64,000 nucleotides of DNA from WTFY01 sp965214675 (GCA_965214675.1 OZ243969.1:1612001-1676000); one strand, 5' to 3'. Positions 32,850-42,596 are shown, counted from the first letter of the stretch. The notes: generated by a model not told the origin, from the sequence alone. A program made the numbers and translations.

Positions 32850-33203
32850 TTGTCCGTAGGCAAATTCTCGTTTACCTCCCGTGAAAGGCTGCATAGTGCG
32901 AGCCAGTTCAAGCGGGTGTTTGGCCGAGCCAGCCGATTGAGCAGCGCCTCGTTCACGCTGTTGAGCCGGGAAAACGGGAGGGGCCATCCACGCCTTGGCA
33001 TGGTCGTGGCCAAGCGCAAGGCGCGCCGCGCCGTGGACCGAAACACGATCAAGCGGATGATCCGGGAAAGCTTTCGTATGCGCAAGGCACAGCTGCATGC
33101 CAGTGATTACGTGGTGATTTTAAGGGGCCCGGCCAGGGCGCAGCCGCAGCAGTCGCTGCAACAGCAGATAACGGGGCTTTGGGAAGAATGTACAGAAAAA
33201 TAG
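32850..33203 (+). CDS. rnpA: Ribonuclease P protein component
   Basis: RnpA is the protein cofactor of the RNase P ribozyme, which matures tRNA 5' ends. The signature VDRNTIKRMIRESFR is intact, and KFSFTSRERLHSASQFKRVF is the expected N-terminus. The start is a TTG right after rpmH, giving 117 residues. No better start is available, and weak initiation may be offset by coupling. Its end overlaps yidD by 16 bp. Confidence 0.94.
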   Translation: MSVGKFSFTSRERLHSASQFKRVFGRASRLSSASFTLLSRENGRGHPRLGMVVAKRKARRAVDRNTIKRMIRESFRMRKAQLHASDYVVILRGPARAQPQQSLQQQITGLWEECTEK

Positions 33204-33436
33204 AGTCCCTGGCGGGCAGGGCGATCATCTTGCTAATCCGCATCTACCGGCTCCTGTTCAGCCCATGGATCGGGCAGCACTGCCGTTTTCACCCCACCTG
33301 TTCAGCCTACGCCATCGAAGCAATCCGCCGACACGGTGCGGCGCGCGGCAGCTGGCTTGCGGCCAAGCGCCTGGGACGTTGTCATCCCTGGCACGAAGGT
33401 GGCGTCGACCCCGTACCGGAGCGCGAGCGTGGCTAA
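33188..33436 (+). CDS. yidD: Membrane protein insertion efficiency factor YidD
   Basis: This 82-residue inner-membrane-associated protein assists YidC. The family core is clear: IYRLLFSPWIGQHCRFHPTC followed by SAYAIEAIRRHG and RCHPWHEGGVDPVP. It starts at the ATG of MYRKIESLAG, inside the end of rnpA; an upstream in-frame TTG would add three residues. Its stop overlaps the yidC GTG by 8 bp. Confidence 0.93.
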   Translation: MYRKIESLAGRAIILLIRIYRLLFSPWIGQHCRFHPTCSAYAIEAIRRHGAARGSWLAAKRLGRCHPWHEGGVDPVPERERG

Positions 33437-35126
33437 CCAGCGCTTTTTGATGTATTTCGCACTGGCCTTCGTGCTCTACATGATCTGGCTGGCCTGGCAG
33501 CGTGATCAGGCCCCCCTGCCGAGCGCCGTACCGCCGCACGCTCCATCCGTATCCCAGGGCGAGGTGCGTGACCCGGCAGGCGCCCAGGACCTTCCGGATC
33601 TTATGGCCCCGGATACGATGGAAGGGGCCGCGCCCGCGGTGAGCGAAGAAGTGGCACAAGCGCCCGCCAGTGCGCAGGTGGCGCACGTGCAGGTGCGAAC
33701 CGATGTGCTCGATGTCATCATCGACACCCGCGGCGGCGATGTCCGCCAGCTCGACATGCTGACCTATCCGGTGTCCCTGCAGGAAAGGGATGTCGGGTTC
33801 CGCCTGTTGCGGCGCGACGGGCGAACCCATATCGCACAGTCCGGCCTGCGCCATGACAACATTCGGGGTCAGCCGGCACCGCCCTCGCTGGCACCCAGCC
33901 ATCACGAGATCTACACGGCCGAGCGCCGCAGCTACGCGTTGGCCGACGGCCAGGACCGCCTGCAGGTGCGCCTGTACTGGCAGGGCCAGGACGGCCTTCG
34001 GGTGGAGAAGATCTTCACCTTCTACCGCGGCGCCTTCGTGGTCGACGTCAACCACCGCGTCCTCAACCGCAGCGCCACGCCGTGGACCGGGCGCCAGTAC
34101 CAGCAGTTGCGCCACAGCCCCATACCCGAGGACCGCAGCTGGCTGCGCCTGCCGACCTATACCGGTGCCGCGTACTACGACGGCGCCTACCACAAGCATT
34201 CCTTTGACGACATCGACGATGAGCCGTTCAACCAGCGCGTGACGGGCGGCTGGGCGGCCATGCTGCAGCACTATTTCGTTTCTGCCTGGGTCGCCGAGCC
34301 CGGCGAGGACAACCGGTTTTACAGCAAGCGCGTGCAGACCGACAGCGAGCCGCAGTACCTGATCGGCATGTTGTCGGGGTCGCAAACGGTGTATCCCGGC
34401 GATGCCGGTGAATTCAAGCGGCGCCTGTATGCCGGACCCAAGCTGCAGCGCAGCATGGCGGAAATTGCACCGGGCCTTGACCTGAGTGTTGACTACGGGA
34501 TGTTTTCCATCCTCTCCAAACCGCTGTTCTGGTTGCTGGAATGGTTTCACAAGATGGTCGGCAACTGGGGGGTGGCCATCATCCTGGTGACCATTGCGGT
34601 CAAGCTGGTGTTCTTCAAGCTGTCTGAGGCCAGCTACAAGTCGATGGCTCGCATGCGCAAGATCCAGCCCCGCTTCCAGGCGCTGCGAGAACGCTATGCG
34701 GACGACAAGCAGAAGATGAACCAGGCGCTGATGGAAATGTACAAGAAGGAAAAGATCAATCCGTTGGGCGGTTGCCTGCCGATCCTGGTACAGATCCCGG
34801 TGTTCCTTGCCCTGTACTGGGTGCTGGTCGAAAGCGTCGAATTGCGCCAGGCACCGTTCATGCTCTGGATCCACGACCTGTCCCTGCGCGACCCGATCTT
34901 CGTGCTGCCGTTGCTGATGGGAATCACCATGTATATCCAGTTCAAGCTCAACCCGGCGCCGCCGGACCCCATGCAAGCCAAGATCTTTGCCATGATGCCG
35001 ATCATGATGACTGCCTTCATGGCCTTTTTCCCGGCCGGCCTGGTGCTGTACTGGCTGGTCAACAATGTGCTGTCCATTGCCCAGCAATACGTGATTACCC
35101 GACGTATTGAAAAGGCGGATTACTAG
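33429..35126 (+). CDS. yidC: Membrane protein insertase YidC
   Basis: YidC inserts and folds inner-membrane proteins, including the ATP synthase c subunit encoded further along. The GTG of VANQRFLMYFALAFVLYMIW has GGAG 7 nt upstream and gives 565 residues. It has an N-terminal anchor, a large periplasmic domain (about 60-330), and a five-helix core with the hydrophilic-groove Arg in KMVGNWGVAIILVTIAVKLV and the conserved LGGCLPILVQIPVFLALYW. The C-terminal stretch NNVLSIAQQYVITRRIEK is typical. Confidence 0.96.
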   Translation: MANQRFLMYFALAFVLYMIWLAWQRDQAPLPSAVPPHAPSVSQGEVRDPAGAQDLPDLMAPDTMEGAAPAVSEEVAQAPASAQVAHVQVRTDVLDVIIDTRGGDVRQLDMLTYPVSLQERDVGFRLLRRDGRTHIAQSGLRHDNIRGQPAPPSLAPSHHEIYTAERRSYALADGQDRLQVRLYWQGQDGLRVEKIFTFYRGAFVVDVNHRVLNRSATPWTGRQYQQLRHSPIPEDRSWLRLPTYTGAAYYDGAYHKHSFDDIDDEPFNQRVTGGWAAMLQHYFVSAWVAEPGEDNRFYSKRVQTDSEPQYLIGMLSGSQTVYPGDAGEFKRRLYAGPKLQRSMAEIAPGLDLSVDYGMFSILSKPLFWLLEWFHKMVGNWGVAIILVTIAVKLVFFKLSEASYKSMARMRKIQPRFQALRERYADDKQKMNQALMEMYKKEKINPLGGCLPILVQIPVFLALYWVLVESVELRQAPFMLWIHDLSLRDPIFVLPLLMGITMYIQFKLNPAPPDPMQAKIFAMMPIMMTAFMAFFPAGLVLYWLVNNVLSIAQQYVITRRIEKADY

Positions 35127-35156
35127 GCGCGCACGCTGCAGGATAGGGCGCCGGCC

Positions 35157-36500
35157 TTGCCCAACACCATTCCCTACACCGCCGACCCCATCTGTGCCGT
35201 GGCCACCGCGCCCGGGCGCGGTGCACTGGCTGTCATCCGGCTGTCCGGAGACGGGGCCTGGCGCATCGCCGAGCAGGTGACCCAGTGTACGCTGACGGTG
35301 CGCAAGGCGACGCTGAGCGGATTCCATGATGTGCACGGCGAGAGGATTGACCAGGGCATCGCGCTTTATTTCCAGGCGCCGGCCTCCTTCACAGGCGAGG
35401 ACCTGGTCGAATTCCACGTGCACGGCAGCCCGGTCGTGTGCGACCTCCTGCTCGACACCCTGTGCGCACACGGCGCCCGGCTGGCCGAGCCCGGCGAGTT
35501 CAGCCTGCGTGCCTTCATGAATGGCAAGATGGATCTGGCCCAGGCCGAGGCCATTGCCGATTTGATCGCAAGTTCCACCGAACAGGGCCTGCGTCTGGCC
35601 AACCGCTCCCTGCAGGGGGCCTTCTCGCGCGAAGTCCAGGGCATCCTGGAGCGCCTGGTTGCGGTACGCACCTCACTCGAGGCGCACCTGGATTTCCCGG
35701 ACGAGGACATCGATGCCCAGCTGGATAGCAACTTCCAGGCACAGCTCACACAACTCGAAGCGGACATCGCGCAGCTTCTTGGGCAGGCACATCAGGGCGA
35801 GCGCCTGCAGGCCGGGGCCACGCTTGCGATCGCCGGCGCACCCAATGCCGGCAAATCCAGCCTGATCAATGCGCTCGCAAAAAGCGAGATTGCCATCGTC
35901 ACAGCAACGCCGGGAACCACGCGCGACCCGGTGGCCACGGACATTGAAATCGGGGGCATGCCGGTGCACGTGGTCGATACCGCCGGGGTGCGCGAGACCC
36001 GCGATGCGATCGAACGCGAGGGCATCGAGCGCACGCGCCGCACCCTGGCCGAGGCCGACCTCGTGTTGTGGATGGAGGATGTCACGCAAGCCGAACCGAC
36101 CGGTGCGGTCCCCGAGGAACTCGATGCTGCACGAACGATTCGGGTGCACAACAAGATTGACCTGGTTGGCCGGGTGGCCGAGGCCGGCGAGGATGAAGCC
36201 TACCTGTCCGTGAAGACCGCATCAGGACTGGAGGACTTGCTCGGGATGATCCGCACACGCCTGCTGGGCCGTGAACAGGCGAGTACGCCGTTTCTGGCGC
36301 GCCGGCGCCACTGCATCGCCCTGCAGCGTACCGGCGAGCATGTCCGTGCCGCCCTGGCAGGCCTTCGCGAGGACCGCGGGCCGGAGCTCGCCGGAGAGGA
36401 CCTGCGCCAGGCCCAGCACGCACTTTGCGAGATTACCGGCGAGTACAGCTCCGAGGACCTGCTCGGGCAGATTTTCAGCGAGTTTTGCATCGGAAAATAG
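35157..36500 (+). CDS. mnmE: tRNA uridine-5-carboxymethylaminomethyl modification GTPase MnmE
   Basis: MnmE with MnmG modifies wobble U34 in several tRNAs. The start is a TTG (MPNTIPYTADPICAVATAPG). The inserted G domain shows the P-loop GAPNAGKSSL, the K-loop region TPGTTRDPV and DTAGVRE. The C-terminus ends FCIGK, whose Cys is part of the active site. Length 447 is normal. It lies between yidC and mnmG in the origin-proximal order. Confidence 0.96.
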   Translation: MPNTIPYTADPICAVATAPGRGALAVIRLSGDGAWRIAEQVTQCTLTVRKATLSGFHDVHGERIDQGIALYFQAPASFTGEDLVEFHVHGSPVVCDLLLDTLCAHGARLAEPGEFSLRAFMNGKMDLAQAEAIADLIASSTEQGLRLANRSLQGAFSREVQGILERLVAVRTSLEAHLDFPDEDIDAQLDSNFQAQLTQLEADIAQLLGQAHQGERLQAGATLAIAGAPNAGKSSLINALAKSEIAIVTATPGTTRDPVATDIEIGGMPVHVVDTAGVRETRDAIEREGIERTRRTLAEADLVLWMEDVTQAEPTGAVPEELDAARTIRVHNKIDLVGRVAEAGEDEAYLSVKTASGLEDLLGMIRTRLLGREQASTPFLARRRHCIALQRTGEHVRAALAGLREDRGPELAGEDLRQAQHALCEITGEYSSEDLLGQIFSEFCIGK

Positions 36501-36565
36501 TCGAGTCAGGACACAGGGTCCAGTACAATGGTCAGAATTTGCACACAGGCAGCAGGCGTTTGAAC

Positions 36566-38455
36566 ATGAACCCATCCGGGCAACACTACGAGGTTATTGT
36601 CATCGGCGGCGGACACGCCGGCACCGAGGCGGCCCTGGTGTCTGCGCGCATGGGTTGTCGCACGCTGCTGGTTACCCACAACCTGGAAACCCTCGGACAG
36701 ATGAGCTGTAATCCTGCCATCGGCGGGATTGGGAAAAGCCACCTGGTGCGCGAGATCGATGCCATGGGCGGGGCCATGGCGCTGGCGGCCGACCACGCTG
36801 GAATCCAGTTTCGCACGCTTAATTCACGCAAGGGCCCGGCCGTTCGGGCGACGCGCGCGCAAGCGGACCGCACCCTGTACAAGGCCGCCATTCGCCGGAT
36901 GCTGGAACACCAGCACGGACTGCACCTCTTCCAGGCGCCGGTCGATGACCTCATCATCGACGATGCCGTTCGCGGCGTGCGCACCCAGTCGGGCCTGCGG
37001 TTTGAAGCCGAGACCGTGGTGCTGACGACCGGGACCTTTCTGGGCGGCAAGATCCATATGGGCGATGTCCAGTTCGGAGCCGGCCGTGCCGGTGACCCGC
37101 CTGCCCTCGCCCTGGCGCGCCGGTTGCGCGAGCTGCCGTTTCGTGTCGGGCGACTGAAGACCGGCACCCCGCCGCGCCTGGACGGGCGCACGCTGGATTA
37201 CCGTGCAATGGAACGCCAGCCGGGTGATGATCCCGCCCCGGTCTTCTCGTTTGCAGGCACCCGCGAGATGCACCCCGAGCAGGTCAGCTGCCACATCGCC
37301 TACACCAACGAGCGCACGCATGACCTCATCCGCGCGGACCTGCATCGCTCGCCCATGTACAACGGCGGCATCGAGAGCGTCGGGCCCCGGTACTGTCCTT
37401 CCATCGAGGACAAGGTCACCCGCTTTGCCGAGCGCACGCAACACCAGGTGTTCGTTGAGCCCGAAGGGCTGCAGACCTGTGAAGTGTATCCAAACGGGCT
37501 TTCTACCAGCCTGCCCTTCGAGACCCAGCGCGCCTTCGTGCGCTCCATCCGGGGCTTTGAGCAGGCCCATATCACGCGCCCCGGCTATGCCATCGAATAC
37601 GATTATTTTGACCCGCGTGACCTGGAGCCCAGTCTCGAGACGCGGGCCGTGCGCGGACTGTATTTCGCGGGCCAGATCAACGGCACCACCGGTTATGAGG
37701 AGGCCGCCGCCCAGGGCCTGCTGGCCGGCATCAACGCGGCCCGCAGGGTGCAGGAAAAAGAGGCCTGGGTGGTGCGACGTGATGAGGCCTACCTTGGCGT
37801 CATGGTCGACGACCTGGTCACGCGAGGCACCCTGGAGCCCTACCGTATGTTCACCAGTCGCGCGGAATTCCGGTTGATCCTGCGCCAGGACAATGCCGAC
37901 CTGCGCCTCAGTGAAACTGCCTGGCGAATGGGTTGTCTGCCAGAGGCGCGCTGGCAGTCTTTCGCCGCCAAGCGCGAGGCGATCGAGCACGAAACCCAGC
38001 GCCTGCAGACGACCTACCTGCACCCGCACGAGGTGCCGCCGGCGCAGGCCAGGCAGGTGCTGGGGGCGGAACTCAGGCACGAGTACAGCGTGTACGAGCT
38101 GTTGCGAAGGCCACAGACGGACCTTGCCCAGCTGCTTTCGCTGGTGCCCGGGGAGGCCACGGCAGTAGCACCGGAGGTCGCCGAGCAGATCGAGATCCAG
38201 GCGCGCTATGCCGGCTACATCGAACGCCAGAACGACCAGGCCCGCCAGCTGTCCCGCCAGGAACACGTGCCGCTGCCAGAGGAACTTGAGTATGCCGCCA
38301 TCTCGGGGCTGTCGAACGAGGCCCGCCAGAAACTGAGTGAACTTCGCCCGCGCACCCTGGGACAAGCGGCCAGGATCCCGGGCATCACCCCCTCGGCCCT
38401 GTCCCTGTTGCTGGTTCATCTCAAGGCGCGTGAGCAACTGAAGCAAAGCGCGTGA
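36566..38455 (+). CDS. mnmG: tRNA modification FAD enzyme MnmG (GidA)
   Basis: MnmG is the flavoprotein partner of MnmE. The ATG of MNPSGQHYEVIVIGGGHAG gives 629 residues. The FAD-binding GGGHAGTEAA lies near the N-terminus, with the GidA signatures SCNPAIGGIGKSHLVREIDA (starting near residue 49) and GLYFAGQINGTTGYEEAAAQ. Two conserved Cys are expected in this family; that of SCNPAIGG is visible. Its stop overlaps the rsmG GTG (GTGA). Confidence 0.96.
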   Translation: MNPSGQHYEVIVIGGGHAGTEAALVSARMGCRTLLVTHNLETLGQMSCNPAIGGIGKSHLVREIDAMGGAMALAADHAGIQFRTLNSRKGPAVRATRAQADRTLYKAAIRRMLEHQHGLHLFQAPVDDLIIDDAVRGVRTQSGLRFEAETVVLTTGTFLGGKIHMGDVQFGAGRAGDPPALALARRLRELPFRVGRLKTGTPPRLDGRTLDYRAMERQPGDDPAPVFSFAGTREMHPEQVSCHIAYTNERTHDLIRADLHRSPMYNGGIESVGPRYCPSIEDKVTRFAERTQHQVFVEPEGLQTCEVYPNGLSTSLPFETQRAFVRSIRGFEQAHITRPGYAIEYDYFDPRDLEPSLETRAVRGLYFAGQINGTTGYEEAAAQGLLAGINAARRVQEKEAWVVRRDEAYLGVMVDDLVTRGTLEPYRMFTSRAEFRLILRQDNADLRLSETAWRMGCLPEARWQSFAAKREAIEHETQRLQTTYLHPHEVPPAQARQVLGAELRHEYSVYELLRRPQTDLAQLLSLVPGEATAVAPEVAEQIEIQARYAGYIERQNDQARQLSRQEHVPLPEELEYAAISGLSNEARQKLSELRPRTLGQAARIPGITPSALSLLLVHLKAREQLKQSA

Positions 38456-39108
38456 GAGCACAGGCTGCACCGCCGAGCGCCGCTTCGGACACGGAACTCG
38501 GCACACAGCTTGCAGCAGGACTTCAACAGATGCAGGTTGCGGCAGATGCATCCTGCCGGGAGGCACTGCTACAATTCGTAGGGCTATTGCAAAAATGGAA
38601 CAGGACCTACAACCTCACGGCCACAGCAGGTGCCGAAACCTTGATCCGCCGGCATATCTTTGACAGCCTGAGCCCGCTTCCCTACATCGAGGGTCACCGG
38701 GTGATCGATGTCGGCAGCGGTGCCGGCCTGCCCGGCATCCCGCTCGCCATTGTTTGCCCCGGACGGGAGTTCCTGTTGCTGGATGCCAATGCGAAAAAAA
38801 CCACGTTCATCCGCCAGTGCATCATTGAATTGGGCCTGCAAAATGTCCAGGTGCACCGACAACGGGTTGAAGCGTTCACTCCACAAAGGACGTTTGATAC
38901 GGTCGTCAGCCGTGCGCTGGCCCCGGTACACCGGCTGCTGGCCTGGGTGGATCACCTGCTGGTCCGGGGACGCGTGCTGCTGATGCTGGGCCAGGACCTT
39001 GATCTGCCCGAGCTGCCGAAGGGCTACCGCTTGCAAGGGGTGTATCCGGCAGACGTACCGCACACTGAAACCCCCCGCCACATCGGGGTGATTGACAAAC
39101 ACGCATGA
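38452..39108 (+). CDS. rsmG: 16S rRNA (guanine-527-N7)-methyltransferase
   Basis: RsmG methylates G527 of 16S rRNA, and its loss gives low-level streptomycin resistance. The SAM-binding motif is IDVGSGAGLPGIPLAI, preceded by KWNRTYNLTAT. The GTG start sits in a GTGA overlap with mnmG, giving 218 residues. Its own stop overlaps parA (ATGA). Four-base overlaps through mnmG-rsmG-parA suggest tight translational coupling. Confidence 0.95.
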   Translation: MRAQAAPPSAASDTELGTQLAAGLQQMQVAADASCREALLQFVGLLQKWNRTYNLTATAGAETLIRRHIFDSLSPLPYIEGHRVIDVGSGAGLPGIPLAIVCPGREFLLLDANAKKTTFIRQCIIELGLQNVQVHRQRVEAFTPQRTFDTVVSRALAPVHRLLAWVDHLLVRGRVLLMLGQDLDLPELPKGYRLQGVYPADVPHTETPRHIGVIDKHA

Positions 39109-39905
39109 AAACCGTCTCCATTACCAACCAGAAAGGCGGGGTGGGCAAGACCACCACGTCGGTCAACCTGGCGGCCGCCGTGGCGGACCGTGCGCGCCGG
39201 GTACTGCTGATCGACCTGGACCCGCAGGGCAATGCCACCACCGGCTCCGGGGTCGACAAGCGTGCGGTGGAAGTCTCCTCGGCCGAGGTCCTGATGCAGG
39301 ATGCCCTGGCCGGTGAGGCCATCGTTCACCAGTGCAAGGGCGGCTATGACCTGATGCCCGGCAACGAGCAGTTGACCACCGCCGAAGTACGCCTGCTGGA
39401 GCTTCAGGGCCGCGAGTTCAGGCTGCGCGAGGCCCTGCAACCCCTGCAGGAGAAGTACGACTACGTCTTTGTCGACTGCCCGCCCTCGCTCAACATGCTG
39501 ACGCTCAACGGCCTGGTGGCTGCCGACAGCGTCATCATCCCGACGCAGTGTGAATATTACGCGCTGGAGGGCCTGTCCGCCCTGATGCAGACGATCGAGC
39601 GGGTGCGCCGTACCGCCAATGCCCGCCTTCAGGTCGAGGGCCTGTTGCGCACCATGTATGACTCGCGCAACAACCTGGCGAACGATGTCTCGGGTCAGCT
39701 GGCCTCGCATTTCGGTGACGACGTGTACCGCACCATCATCCCACGCAACGTGACCCTGGCCGAGGCCCCCAGCCACGGCCTGCCGGCGATGTTGTATGAT
39801 GCCTATTCCCGCGGCGCACTGGCCTATCAGAATCTGGCCAGCGAACTGCTGGAGCGCAATGAAGGTTCCGAGGCACCCGCAACCGGCGCGCAGGAAATGC
39901 AGTAG
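39105..39905 (+). CDS. parA: Chromosome partition ATPase ParA
   Basis: ParA forms ATP-dependent gradients on the nucleoid that move ParB-parS complexes. The deviant Walker A is NQKGGVGKTTTSVNLA, the switch region is LIDLDPQGNATTGSG and Walker B is YVFVDCPPSLN. The 266-residue length fits chromosomal Soj/ParA without an N-terminal HTH. It is coupled to rsmG and followed 14 bp later by parB. Its parS targets are in recF, about 10 kb away. Confidence 0.95.
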   Translation: MKTVSITNQKGGVGKTTTSVNLAAAVADRARRVLLIDLDPQGNATTGSGVDKRAVEVSSAEVLMQDALAGEAIVHQCKGGYDLMPGNEQLTTAEVRLLELQGREFRLREALQPLQEKYDYVFVDCPPSLNMLTLNGLVAADSVIIPTQCEYYALEGLSALMQTIERVRRTANARLQVEGLLRTMYDSRNNLANDVSGQLASHFGDDVYRTIIPRNVTLAEAPSHGLPAMLYDAYSRGALAYQNLASELLERNEGSEAPATGAQEMQ

Positions 39906-39919
39906 TACAGGCCATCATC

Positions 39920-40801
39920 ATGTCAAAGAAGAAACGAGGGCTGGGCACGCTGGGGGTGGACGTATTGCTGAGTACCCGCAGCCCGGGGCCTCAAGGCGAT
40001 GCGCAGGGCGCAGTCCTGCAGCAGTTGCCGATCGAGCAGATTCATCGCAGCCCGTACCAGCCGCGCCAGTCGATTCGCCCGGAAACGCTGGCCGCACTGG
40101 CAGAGTCCATTCGCCGCCAGGGAATCATGCAGCCCGTGGTCGTGCGCAGGCAGGGCGGAGAATACCAGTTGATCGCCGGGGAGCGGCGCTGGCGTGCTGC
40201 ACAGGAGGCGGGCCTGCAGGAGATTCCCGCCGTGATCCGCGAGGCCAACGACTCGGAAGCGGCTGCCCTGGCCCTGGTCGAGAACCTGCAACGCGAGGAC
40301 CTGAATCCCCTTGAGGAGGCGAAGGCCTTTTCGAACCTGATCAAGCACTTTGACCTGACGCACCAGCAGGTGGGCGAGGCGGTGGGGCGCTCGCGTGCCG
40401 CGGTCAGCAACAGCCTGCGCCTGCTCAGCCTGCCGGCTGTCGTCAAGGAACTGCTGGACCAGGGACGCATCGAGATGGGCCATGCGCGGGCCCTGCTGGC
40501 CCTGGATGAAAGCGGACAGCTGGCCGCCGTGTCCACCGTGGTGCGGCAAAACCTGTCCGTGCGTGCGACCGAGCGGCTGGTCAAACGGATGCAGTCGGAC
40601 ACCGGCGCTGGGCATAACAGCAAGAGCCGTACCGACCCGGACATCGTGCGCATGGAGGACAAGCTTTCCGAGCAACTGGGGACCCGCGTCAGAATCCGCC
40701 ACCGTCAAAACGGCAGTGGACAGGTATCGATTTCCTACTCCAGCCTGGATGAATTCGGCGGTCTTGTCGAACGACTGGCCCCGGAGCAAGACCTGGACTA
40801 G
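39920..40801 (+). CDS. parB: Chromosome partition protein ParB
   Basis: ParB is a CTP-dependent DNA clamp that loads at parS. The order is an N-terminal ParA-stimulating basic tip (KKKRGLGTLGVD), the CTPase motif GERRWRAAQ near residue 92, the LVENLQREDLNPLEEA region, an HTH (THQQVGEAVGRSRAAVSNSL) and a C-terminal dimer domain. The length is 293. The two parS sites seen in recF match its expected target. Confidence 0.95.
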   Translation: MSKKKRGLGTLGVDVLLSTRSPGPQGDAQGAVLQQLPIEQIHRSPYQPRQSIRPETLAALAESIRRQGIMQPVVVRRQGGEYQLIAGERRWRAAQEAGLQEIPAVIREANDSEAAALALVENLQREDLNPLEEAKAFSNLIKHFDLTHQQVGEAVGRSRAAVSNSLRLLSLPAVVKELLDQGRIEMGHARALLALDESGQLAAVSTVVRQNLSVRATERLVKRMQSDTGAGHNSKSRTDPDIVRMEDKLSEQLGTRVRIRHRQNGSGQVSISYSSLDEFGGLVERLAPEQDLD

Positions 40802-40863
40802 CGCCTTTTATTCCATGCCCGAAACGAGGGGCAGGCCGCCCGGGTTGCCAGGCCTGTCTGCGG

Positions 40864-40892
40864 TTGAGATTTTACTGATCAAACCGTATACT
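40864..40892 (+). promoter_or_regulatory. atp operon promoter
   Basis: TTGAGA (40864-40869), a 17 bp spacer and TATACT (40887-40892) lie 110 bp before atpI. Both boxes are one base off consensus. This is the only good promoter seen between parB and the atp genes. Confidence 0.7.
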
Positions 40893-41001
40893 GCGCGCCT
40901 CTTGAAATAGATGCTGCAGGCCCATTGACGGTGAGCGTGGGGGCTGTCGCACGAGGTGGCGCGAAATCGGCTGCAGGCCGGCCCCGGACACGAGTAGGAC
41001 A

Positions 41002-41397
41002 GTGGCTCGAAAACTGAACGTACCTGTGCAGGTGAACCGTATACTCATCGCGCAGTGGACGATCGCGCTGAGCGCCGCGGGCATCCTGTTGGCAGTCAGG
41101 CAAGAGCTTGCCCTGTCGGCGTTGCTGGGCGGCCTGATCTGCGTACTGCCCAACATGTACTTTGCCAGGCAGCTGTTTACGAGAAAACACGGCGTGCAGA
41201 TGCCGGGCCTGGTCTGGTCCGCCTTCGGGGCGGAATTCGTCAAGATGGCGCTGGCGATACTGCTGTTTGCAATTGTTTTTATACACTATGAGGGCGTTCA
41301 TCCCCTGGCATTGTTAATCACGTACTTCGTGGCGCACGCCTGCAACTGGGCGGTGCCACTGCTGATGCCGGAACCGGTCACCCGGCACACTTCGTAA
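41002..41397 (+). CDS. atpI: ATP synthase accessory protein AtpI
   Basis: A 131-residue inner-membrane protein with four hydrophobic segments (IALSAAGILLAV, LLGGLICVLPNMYFA, ALAILLFAIVFI and ALLITYFVAHACNW). The segment GLICVLPNMYFARQLF is typical of AtpI, which assists assembly of the c-ring. The start is a GTG. It opens the operon and lies two bases before atpB. Confidence 0.88.
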   Translation: MARKLNVPVQVNRILIAQWTIALSAAGILLAVRQELALSALLGGLICVLPNMYFARQLFTRKHGVQMPGLVWSAFGAEFVKMALAILLFAIVFIHYEGVHPLALLITYFVAHACNWAVPLLMPEPVTRHTS

Positions 41398-41399
41398 TC

Positions 41400-42263
41400 A
41401 TGGCTAGCACACTCACTCCATCGCAGTACATCCAGCACCACCTGACGAACTGGACCTATGGACGGCACCCGGACGGCCAGTGGGGCTTCGCCCACAGTGC
41501 CCAGGAGGTCGCGGACATGGGCTTCTGGTCGATCCATGTGGACAGTCTGCTGTGGTCGTTTTCACTGGGCGCTGCGTTCCTGTTCGTGTTTCACAGGGCT
41601 GCCCGCTCCATGACGGCGGACATCCCCGGCGGCCTGCAGAACTTTGTCGAGTGGGTGGTGGACTTCATCAACGACAACGTGCGTGGCTCGTTCAGTGCCA
41701 AGAATGACGTGGTGGCGCCGCTGGCGCTGACGGTTTTCGTCTGGGTGCTGCTGATGAACCTGATGGACCTGGTGCCGGTGGACTGGATTCCCTGGCTGGC
41801 CGGACAGTTCGGCCAGGCGGTGCTGGGCATGGACCCGCACCACGTGTATTTCAAGGTGGTGCCGACAACCGACCTGAACGTGACGGCCGGCCTGGCGCTT
41901 GCCGTGTTCGTGCTGATGCTCTACTACAGTGTCAAGATCAAGGGGGTCGGTGGCTTTCTGGCCGAGCTCTCATTCCAGCCGTTTGGCAAATGGGGCTTGC
42001 CGGCCAACCTGCTGCTGGAAGGGATTTCACTGATATCGAAGCCCGTGTCGCTGGCCCTGCGACTGTTCGGCAACCTGTACGCGGGGGAAATGATCTTCAT
42101 TTTGATTGCGCTGCTCTACAGTGGCGGAATCGTCTGGGGCACCTTGGGCGGGTTCCTGCAACTGGGCTGGGCGATCTTCCATATTCTGATCATCCTGCTG
42201 CAGGCTTTTATTTTCATGGTGCTGACGATCGTCTATCTCGACATGGCGCACCAGCATCACTAG
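41400..42263 (+). CDS. atpB: F1Fo ATP synthase subunit a
   Basis: Subunit a forms the proton half-channels beside the c-ring. The essential Arg lies in SLALRLFGNLYAGEM, and the C-terminal helix region continues with GWAIFHILIILLQAFIFMVL. About five membrane helices fit the 287 residues. The N-terminus (TPSQYIQHHLTNW) is the usual gammaproteobacterial one. Confidence 0.97.
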   Translation: MASTLTPSQYIQHHLTNWTYGRHPDGQWGFAHSAQEVADMGFWSIHVDSLLWSFSLGAAFLFVFHRAARSMTADIPGGLQNFVEWVVDFINDNVRGSFSAKNDVVAPLALTVFVWVLLMNLMDLVPVDWIPWLAGQFGQAVLGMDPHHVYFKVVPTTDLNVTAGLALAVFVLMLYYSVKIKGVGGFLAELSFQPFGKWGLPANLLLEGISLISKPVSLALRLFGNLYAGEMIFILIALLYSGGIVWGTLGGFLQLGWAIFHILIILLQAFIFMVLTIVYLDMAHQHH

Positions 42264-42314
42264 ACAGACGTTTTTGCAAACTCATTTCATGCAACTGGTA
42301 ACAGGAGAATTACG

Positions 42315-42548
42315 ATGGAACTATCACAAGCCGTACTGTACATAGCGGGCGCACTCATGCTGGGCATAGGTGCGGCCGGTGCCGCCGTGGGTATCGGCGT
42401 ACTGGGGGGCCGTTTTCTTGAAGGCGCCGCCCGACAGCCCGAGTTGATCCCCATGCTGAGGACACAGTTTTTCATCGTCATGGGCCTGGTGGATGCGCTT
42501 CCTGTCATCGCCATTGCCATCGGGCTGTATGTACTGTTTGCCGTCTAG
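42315..42548 (+). CDS. atpE: F1Fo ATP synthase subunit c
   Basis: A 77-residue hairpin of two helices. The polar loop is ARQPEL and the ion-binding carboxylate is Asp60 in GLVDALPVIAIAIGLY. There is no Gln/Ser sodium-ligand set, so this is a proton-type ring. The glycine-rich first helix (GIGAAGAAVGIGVLGG) is typical. AGGAG lies 6 nt before the ATG. Confidence 0.97.
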   Translation: MELSQAVLYIAGALMLGIGAAGAAVGIGVLGGRFLEGAARQPELIPMLRTQFFIVMGLVDALPVIAIAIGLYVLFAV

Positions 42549-42596
42549 GCCACCGGCCACGAGTTTTCCCGTTAATCATCCAGTAGAGTCCGAACA

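Noticed and set aside
33258..35471. Very long minus-strand open frame opposite yidC
   Set aside because: It lies opposite yidD, yidC and the start of mnmE and has no recognisable domain; high GC keeps antisense frames open.
36824..38566. Long minus-strand open frame opposite mnmG
   Set aside because: Antisense shadow of a strongly conserved gene, with no motif and no ribosome-binding site seen.
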